Shown one piece after another: positions 57,150-64,000 of a stretch of DNA of 64,000 bases. Source of the stretch: Tetmemena sp. SeJ-2015 (taxonomy: Eukaryota; Ciliophora; Spirotrichea; Sporadotrichida; Oxytrichidae). A program made the translations under genes and the position numbers. The stretch covers positions 91,731 through 155,730 of the forward strand of contig JAJKFJ010021942.1 in NCBI GenBank assembly GCA_027382625.1, written 5' to 3'. A model generated the notes under the pieces. That model was given only the letters and a program-made list of their open reading frames with translations. It searched no databases and was not told the DNA's origin. How positions within the stretch are numbered: position 1 is the first letter of the stretch; each line of letters opens with the position of its first letter.

Positions 57150-58389
57150 GCGCTTTATCTATATTTAGAGCCCAAGAGCAAAGCTATGCAATTAGTGGCT
57201 CCATTAAATAAGCAACTAGGAGCACAATAGCTGGGTAGTATCTCAAAACAAGAGCAGCGCAGTAGAGTGATATAGTTCCACACCCTAGTCCAAGCACTAT
57301 AGAACAGTACCAAAAATAGTCTCTAGATAAGAATAATTAATTTATACTTCATTTTATTTATATTTAATTTAAAGAAGCCGAACACTCCTGTGCTAATACT
57401 CGTATCAAGCGTGAGCATAAATATACTTTAATTTATTGTAAAATTAAAGTGAAGGTGTCAAACAATAACCCATAGATAACAAGCATCACTTCGGCAATAA
57501 CTATCGTAGAAAATACAGACACAGATGGAGGAATAGTCTCCACAACTTTAGAGTTTAAGTTGAAATAGACGCACCCACACAACGAACTCAAAACTCCTGA
57601 AATGTCTCCAAGGATAATCTTCTAGTTCCTCTCATCCACTTTCTAAACTTCCTCATCCATTACTGAAATAATCAACCCAGCTGTAGCAAAAAAATAAATA
57701 ATCAATTATTGACACACACCACTTAAATATATACAATTTATTTAAATCTGAAGTAATTAATAGGAGGCCAACTATCTCAAATTTATGAATTGGCTCTCTA
57801 ATAACAAATCTATACACCAAAGTAAGCAGGGCGTATAAGTTTGAAAAGATTGAAGCGTGCGACATGATTGTGTATTAGCCACTTAGGATGTAAGTGATTT
57901 GCATCAGCAGGAATGAAATACCCAATAGAAATAGATTATTAATTTATTTGTTGAATGCTTTAATTTTTAATTATAGATTGAGTAAATCCTTAGGATTCTT
58001 TAAGACTTCTTGAACTCGCTTTACTTTATCTGATTTTACAGTTGCCTTACGAAATATAATATGTGTGATAATAAATTAGCCTTTTAGCTTTTGTAGATGC
58101 TTTCGATGACAGTGATAATGAAAAGGAATGGGATCATGTTGGTATTTCTCCAGCTTAGTTTAAGTAAAGTGCTATCGAGTGGGAGTGCAACTGAAAATGG
58201 CAATATGAGTGCTGTGTTGACAACTGTGAATATTGTGAGAATAGTTCCTATCAAACTGAATTGGTAGTTTGTCTTTAAGTCTAGATCTTTTCTCATTTGC
58301 TTCTTTTCATCAAGACTCTCTTGCTACCTATTCCGATTTTCTCATTCTTATTTTTCTTGTGCTTTCTCTTATCCATTTAATTCTTCCAT
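57150..58389 (-). CDS. EamA/DMT-type membrane transporter 5, inverted, C-terminus missing
   Basis: Minus-strand relative of the 26-34 kb cluster, closest to transporter 1. ATG 58389; an in-frame TGA in the N-terminus is removed by a 15-bp IES (58337-58351, AGAAAA pointers), giving KAQENRNRQQESLDEKKQ. Then NYQFSLIGTILTIFTVVNTA, LPLDSTLLKLSWRNTNMIPF, SHASIFSNLYALLTLVYRF, REPIHKFEIVGLLL, LGLGCGTISLYCAALVLRYY, AIVLLVAYLMEPLIAQLCSW and NIDKAPG. Right after DKAPG (57150) similarity stops and a homopolymer-rich stretch begins; the expected LLTYVGGF end is absent. The last segment may lie elsewhere in scrambled form, or the copy is truncated. Several other inserts (57320-57430, 57680-57770, 57940-58080) look like IESs. 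Confidence 0.72.
58337..58351 (-). other. Very short IES in DMT transporter 5 (15 bp, pointer AGAAAA)
   Basis: In-frame length, but excision removes an in-frame TGA. Confidence 0.7.
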
Positions 58390-59725
58390 TTTATGAAAAG
58401 AATTGAGCTCTTATTCGGCAAAGTGTTTTTCATGAAACGCTACATAGCTATTTTTTTATTTCATTGAATCAATTTTAGTTTTAATTGCTTACAAAAATTT
58501 CGATATCGATTAGATTACTTTAAAATATGAAAATATTTATGAGTATAAATCAATGCATTAAAAATTAATTCTTTTCATTTGATAGTCATTTAGACCATTT
58601 TGAGTTGTTTAAGAATTAAAATAAAAAACTTTATTAGGAAAATTGGATAAAGATAAATAGGGTTGCATAAGTTATCTAAAATATTTCTGCAAGATCTTGA
58701 AATCTAAATTTTAAATCAGTTAAGTCTACTAATTATTTAGAGAAAAAATGCATGCATTTAATGTCTAAATACTTCAATCAAATAAAAGATTTATATTAAA
58801 ATTGTAAATTTATTTTCATTTCAAAATGATTTTCAATTCTATTCTTCAAATATTTTAGCTCCTAGAGTGGAGTATAAATTAGCTGCTGACTTTAAAGTTA
58901 ATAATCTTTTAAATTTATAAAACATAATAATATTGTTGGAATTTTAAATACAACTTGAATCTATTTAATATTTTACATTGATAAGAGCGAAAAATGCAAA
59001 TATTTAAGACCATTAATTCATTTCTTATCTGTATTCTACGGTCATAATTATTCTAAATATTCACAATGATTCATTTGCTAATTTATTTTATGATAAGAAA
59101 ATATTTGAAAATGTTTCAAGTATGTTGTATTTAAAAATGCATTAAGTAGATTAAAATCTAACAATAATTAAATAAGCTCTGAGCATTTAGAAATTGCAGA
59201 ATATTTTCGGTTTAATGAACTATTTAAAAAGTGAGTTTTTATATCAAATTTGTAAATTTGAAGAATTTTCCCCTATTTTTAAAATAAATAAAGATTATAA
59301 TTAATATTTCTGTTTATATAAGTCGAGCGCTTTATATATTAATAATGCTAATCTTTTTGTTAGTTGTTTTCATTTTTACGATTTTATAATATTCTAGATA
59401 TTATGAGAAAAATACTTGCATCTAAACTTTATATAATATAAATGGTATTATATATGTTAAATGTTGATCCTTCGAAAAAAATATAAATGATTACTATTAA
59501 AATGCCATTAAGGAAACATTATTTGATTATCTATGAAAAAAAGTTGCAATAAATTTTGCTCTTTTGTAATTTTACAGACTCTAAAAATATTGAGTTAATA
59601 CATAATAATATTTCTTTAACTCGCTTTACATATTTACAATTTTAAATTTAATCAACACTCACACAAACCCATCACAAGTGTAAGCCATTTATTTGACTCA
59701 TTTCAAATTTAGACTACACACAGCT
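58390..59725. other. AT-rich gene desert
   Basis: More than 1.3 kb of AT-rich DNA without coding signal; probably germline-limited. Confidence 0.5.
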
Positions 59726-59994
59726 ATGAACTCTAACACTACCAACAACTTCAACACCAATCATCAGTAAGTCAAAATACATCTCTATCAAACTAACTAC
59801 ATGAATAGGGTGATTGGATAGAGAGAAGAAGAGAAAGTCAGGAATGATTTCTCGGACAGAGATATCTATGGCCAAAGTGCGGGAGCTCAAGGATCGCTTG
59901 ACACAATTCTTGGCAATCTCCATCGCACATAAAGGCAGCAGCCTATGGCTCCAAGAAATCTTCAGCAAGCGCCCACTCATATATACAAAGTTAA
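59726..59994 (+). CDS. Small Asn/Gln-rich protein, possible 5' MDS of a scrambled gene
   Basis: Open frame from ATG 59726 (MNSNTTNNFNTNHQQ), then VIGQREEEKVRNDFSDRDIY, AGAQGSLDTILGNLHRTQRQ, MAPRNLQQAPTHIYKV. UAG/UAA occur as Gln. On its own strand it would stop at TGA 60008-60010. AGTTA at 59990-59994 also occurs on the minus strand at 60348-60352, and joining there gives HIYKVISDTSFNEDDDEDEE in frame. So this may be the 5' part of a gene whose next piece is inverted. Family unknown. Confidence 0.45.
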
Positions 59995-60165
59995 TAATTA
60001 GCTTTATTGAAAATTAATGAATAACTTTACACAAGTATATAATCATTATAGATTTTTAAGCAAATTTTTTCTTATTCTAAATATATTATAGGGAAAATAC
60101 GATTGCATTATAGTAGGAGATTTAATTAAAATCGGTGATTGGCTAAAATAATAAATGGAGAGTTG

Positions 60166-60352
60166 CAACTACGTGTCAGTTGAAATCACAGATTCACCCC
60201 CTGATTTGTAGTTTGTTCGATAGCTCATTAAAAAATTAATATGAGTTTCTTCTTTAATCATCTTCGTAGCACCTCTCTGCAGCGAGATATGAATCACGCA
60301 CTCCTCTTCATCCTCATCGTCATCCTCATTAAAACTTGTGTCGCTTATAACT
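60166..60352 (-). CDS. Acidic segment, possible inverted MDS of the same small gene
   Basis: Minus-strand open frame reading VISDTSFNEDDDEDEEECVI from 60352 downward, continuing HISLQRGATKMIKEETHINF. The acidic run followed by ECVI looks like the first half of a RING-H2 finger (usual form DxxECxICL), but the expected second Cys and the rest of the RING are not present here, so the true coding piece may end soon after ECVI. If so, further MDSs lie elsewhere. Support: coding-like composition and the AGTTA pointer match. Confidence 0.35.
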
Positions 60353-60399
60353 CTGTATTGAGCACTCCCATGAAAAAGTTGCAAGGATGAAAAGTTCTT

Positions 60400-61569
60400 A
60401 AAATTTCATGCTAAATCGAATGGTGTAGTTATTATTTAAATTTGGCACACTTCAACTGTCACTGATTTTTTTTCATTTTAAATTAATATCTAATTTAATT
60501 CTCTTTTTTATTAAATTCTCAGCTATATTGGAATTGATGTTTTTATAAATACTAATAGAGTCTTTATTACTTGCAAGCTATTTGCTTTCTACTGCTTCCT
60601 TTTCTATTTTTTAAGAACTTTTCCCTTTTATTTTATGATGACCTTGCGAGTTCTATTTTCTCTCTATCATTGTTTGAGTCTTTTGAATACGTTTTATCTA
60701 AAACTTAAGTCTATCACGAAGTTAAATTACCTTAAAAAGCAATTCATACCACTCCTTGATATCCTTTAGTACATTTCCACTGCAAGATTACTTACTTATT
60801 ACTATAATTCTTTCTTTACTCAACTTTTATTGATTATCCTCTGTCTCTTATCCATGTCGAAGCCTATATTTATAAAATTTATTGTGTGAAAGTGAATTTA
60901 TAACGCTAAACTTTTTACTAGAATCACAAAGATAATAAAATAAAAAGGATTACTTGATTCTTACCATATATTTAAAGATAATTTTGAAAGGAGATAAATC
61001 CAATCTCACTTCATCCTATTATCTTTCATTTTATCTGAGTCTCTTTGATTTTTAATTTTATTTAATTTAATTCAGTTTACTTATTCATTAGATTGAACTT
61101 TAATTTAAAATATACTACAATTTTTCATCTAAACGTATGCTTCCAGTATAAAACGAATAGTATAATTTACTTAAAATACTAGAGAAGCATCATAAATATT
61201 CATTAAACTTTATGCTAGAAAAAATTTTTTAATATAAAAATTTTTTTAAGGAATATTTTTTAAAATGGTAATCTAAATCTAAAAAAATTTATAATTTATT
61301 TATTATCCCCCTTTTTATTTTTATGATAAATTTTAAGATAAAAAATTAAGGAAAATGCCATAAAAATGCTACATTATCATGTTTTTATGTTTTCTTTTAT
61401 CTAATTTTACCAAACCTTTTATTTAGAAAGCTTTAAATGAAAAAAAAGATGAATTAGTATTTTAAATAGAATTTTAACAAATAAAATATTGTTATATTTA
61501 TATTTTAATATCTTATTTTAATGTATTTAATGGAATTAAGGAGTAACCCCAAGATTTAAAAAAAGGTTT
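60400..61569. other. AT-rich gene desert
   Basis: No coding signal; homopolymer-rich patch at 61210-61330. Confidence 0.5.
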
Positions 61570-62215
61570 TACAGCCACCCTAACAATAAAAACCCATCAC
61601 GTCACTAGTGGCTGTGGCCAGCCACCTCCATTAGGACGAAGGAATACAGTGGATTTTGAAAATACTAACACCACAGCAACCTCTCTGAACTTCTTGACTC
61701 TGACATAGCAACTCTAAGCCCAAATGCACCTTTGTTGTTCCTAGTTGATAATAAAGGCGGAAAATGGCTTAAGCCTCCAATTAGGTCAAGGATACTCCAT
61801 GTTGTTAGGTGACACCTTCAGGTGAAATACTGGTCTAGAATGAAAAACTAACTCTGCAGGACACACCAAATTAGTGCCAAACAGCATACTAAAACATGTA
61901 CTTCTAGAAATCTTTTTGGCGATTATAATTACCATCATTAATCCTTGAGGACCAAACAATCTGAGGAGAGAGGATCTTTAATCTAGGGTCAGAAGATTAA
62001 ACTTGAATACCTGTGTTTTATTGAACGGCTTCATGGCTCACCACAATCCACTCACTTTTCAATTAAACTTCTCACCGACTTATTACTAAACTTAATCACC
62101 TCTAGGGGAATAATCGCAACGAGAAAAAGTTATTGAATAATGGCCGGCTGATCTCCCTACCACTTGCCATGACTACTTTTGTGACATTGCTCAGGCCCAA
62201 GATTTTAACTTTCTA
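61570..62215. other. Less AT-rich island of unknown nature in a gene desert
   Basis: About 650 bp of balanced, complex sequence with sharp edges against very AT-rich DNA on both sides. A frame of about 80 codons on the plus strand (GCGQPPPLGRRNTVDFENTN) stays open with UAR as Gln; minus frames are also partly open. No known protein, rRNA or tRNA recognised. It could be a stray MDS, a decayed transposon or an RNA gene. Confidence 0.5.
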
Positions 62216-63774
62216 ATATAATAATTTACCTTATTTTTAAATTTTGAATATATACCTCATTTTCAATGGATAATCTAACGTAACCATTTAAACTATTATA
62301 TATAATTTTAATAAGAATAGCATTTCCTGTCATTGATTGGTTTTATAATATGGATAATTTATTAATCAAAATAGAAAATCTAATAATTGATCGGGAGAAT
62401 GCTCTAGCAAATAATTATCTAAATTAAAGATCAATTCTTGAGCAAGACCTTAACAAGAAATCTAATTAAATTTTATAAGACCTTAAAGATTTCCTACTAA
62501 GAATTAGGTTGCAGGAAACTACATTGAGGAATATATAAATTTCGGAGGGGGGCTTTCCTCGTCATCCTCTTTTTCATGAAAATATGAAAAAAACTTACCT
62601 AAAATTAACAAAAAACACTAATTTTCTCAACATTATTTAAATTTGAAGCTTTTATTAAGGCTATTCCAATATTTAAAAGAAAATATATGGATTTTTTTAG
62701 AATATAAGCTGAAACTGATTATTTTTAGGGAATCATTAAAAAATTAATTTTCTTTTTTATGGAAATGCTTTATAAATATATAATAGTCATAAAGTTAATG
62801 GTTTTTACAAAAATTATATAGCGATTAGTTTCTTTCAATTATGCTTTAAATTATTTAAAATAAATATAATGCTTACCATTTATGAAATATTTAAAGAGAG
62901 TAAGAAAAATCAAGTTTCAAAGAACAATATGATTTTAAATTTAAAGTAGATTATATTTCAATTTTTGGTGACACTTATAAAAAGATCTCGAAAGAATATA
63001 CTTTCAAAGAGATCTTACTAGCTTATTTGAAATATAGTCACCTTAATTTTATTAACATTGAGTTTAATGTAATAATATTTAAAACTATAAATATAACTAT
63101 ATTTTTGGAAATAAATTTTATCTAAAAGCCCCAATTTACCTTCTATTATAAAAAAATTGAAAGGTTGATTAGAGGCTTAAAATCTAAAAACGGTTGTGAA
63201 AATATTTTATTTTTTAATTTTAGGAAAGATAGTGATTTTTAATAATTTAATGAGAAAAAAAGTGGATGGCCTAGGAAAGGTCCCCCCTAAATTTTTATAT
63301 ATTACAGATGCAACTTTTTAAATATAAATATTTCGAATGGGACAAATTTAATCTTTTTAAATTTTAATTGTCTTTCTTTTTTCGTTGAATTCTCGGCAAT
63401 AACAAGAATAATTTCTCTGATAATAAGGGTTGTGAGTAAAGACAAAATGATAGCTCCTGTAGAATTTTTGGATAATGCTGTCGGCCAATATACTTCTTGA
63501 AGATATTAAATATTTTCATGAGTAAAACTTTGCATCTTTCGCTTTGAATTATGAATCTGGGAAGCCTGCTGTTTCAAATAAATTATTAAATTTAACATGG
63601 TACTTATTAGCAGCTCAAATGAATAATTTTAATCAATAAAAATGAATAATTTTCATAATTGCTTGCAATTAAAAATGAAAGTGATAAGTAAATCATGATT
63701 TATCTTGATATGATTTTCTAAAATTTATACAATTTTTATTCCCGAAATTTAAATTTACATTTAAACTCATCAGC
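62216..63774. other. AT-rich gene desert
   Basis: No gene seen. At 62980-63020 a short near-palindrome, AAGATCTC...GAGATCTT, could form a hairpin; meaning unknown. Confidence 0.4.
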
Positions 63775-64000
63775 ATGCTGGAATCTACGGATCAACTTTG
63801 CACAACAGTCATGCTCAACGGCAGATTAAAATTAATTTATAATTAACGTTTTAATTAATGATTCCTTATATAAATATTGTAAGAATCAGGGGTGAAGTCA
63901 AAATTAAATACAAAAGAGATTAGTAAAGGTCAAAAAGTCTCCTTAGAATCGCTGGATAGTTCTAGACCTCGCTAGCTGAAAATCCGACCCTCTAGCTAAT
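63775..64000 (+). CDS. Gene fragment at right edge, unrecognised
   Basis: ATG 63775 (MLESTDQLCTTVMLNGRL), then a 72-bp AT-rich insert bounded by an 8-bp repeat, AAAATTAA (63828-63899), then NTKEISKGQKVSLESLDSSR to the window end. Deleting the insert joins the frames and removes a TGA. The protein continues beyond base 64000 and is not recognised. Confidence 0.5.
63828..63899 (+). other. IES in right-edge gene (72 bp, pointer AAAATTAA)
   Basis: Eight-base pointer, AT-rich so chance is higher; excision removes a TGA and keeps the frame. Confidence 0.6.

Overview
Organism and kind of DNA. UAA and UAG occur constantly inside conserved reading frames and must be read as Gln; UGA is the only stop. 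That is the nuclear code of hypotrich (spirotrich) and oligohymenophorean ciliates. Conserved genes are also cut by short AT-rich inserts that are not GT-AG introns. Each insert sits between two copies of a short direct repeat of varied sequence, and removing the insert plus one repeat copy restores the protein frame. I placed 44 of them (13-145 bp); 34 have lengths not divisible by three, yet each deletion joins the correct frames. These are internal eliminated sequences (IESs) with pointers. The varied, non-TA pointers and an inverted gene segment point to the germline micronuclear genome of a hypotrich such as Oxytricha, Stylonychia or Tetmemena. That genus-level name is inference. Ordinary GT-AG introns (31-147 nt) occur as well.

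Layout. 0-5 kb: SYF2 (splicing) and, on the minus strand, ORC3 (replication origin). 5.5-9.7 kb: three secreted-type proteins of unknown function and a Dpy-30 protein. 9.9-19.7 kb: TMBIM/Bax-inhibitor membrane protein, an atypical two-DNA-binding-domain E2F, radial spoke protein 3, and a PP2C phosphatase. 20.0-23.3 kb: importin-beta, which is scrambled: its 3' coding segment lies inverted upstream of its 5' part. 23.8-26.1 kb: small or unrecognised genes and a tandem duplication. 26.4-33.7 kb: four tandem EamA/DMT-type transporters; a fifth, apparently truncated copy lies inverted at 57.1-58.4 kb. 34.3-40.2 kb: WNK kinase, apparently also scrambled, with the PF2-like/Gln-rich part inverted upstream of the catalytic part. 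40.2-44.1 kb: coiled-coil protein (minus). 44.4-46.7 kb: two convergent histidine phosphatases. 46.8-56.7 kb: LITAF-like protein, coiled-coil protein, Rab6, RBM17/SPF45, ribosomal protein eL13, PH-domain protein. 58.4-64 kb: mostly AT-rich and gene-poor, with one small possibly scrambled gene, a less AT-rich island (61.6-62.2 kb), and the start of a gene at the right edge.

How it works together. The genes are unrelated in function (replication, splicing, cilia, transport, signalling) and face both ways, as expected if each is destined for its own macronuclear chromosome. The common system is the rearrangement code written through them. IESs must be cut out at their pointers before the proteins can be read, and in importin-beta a 9-bp pointer shared between opposite strands defines an inversion that must be undone. 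Several single-base frame breaks at homopolymers (eL13, WNK, PP2C) look like assembly errors rather than biology.
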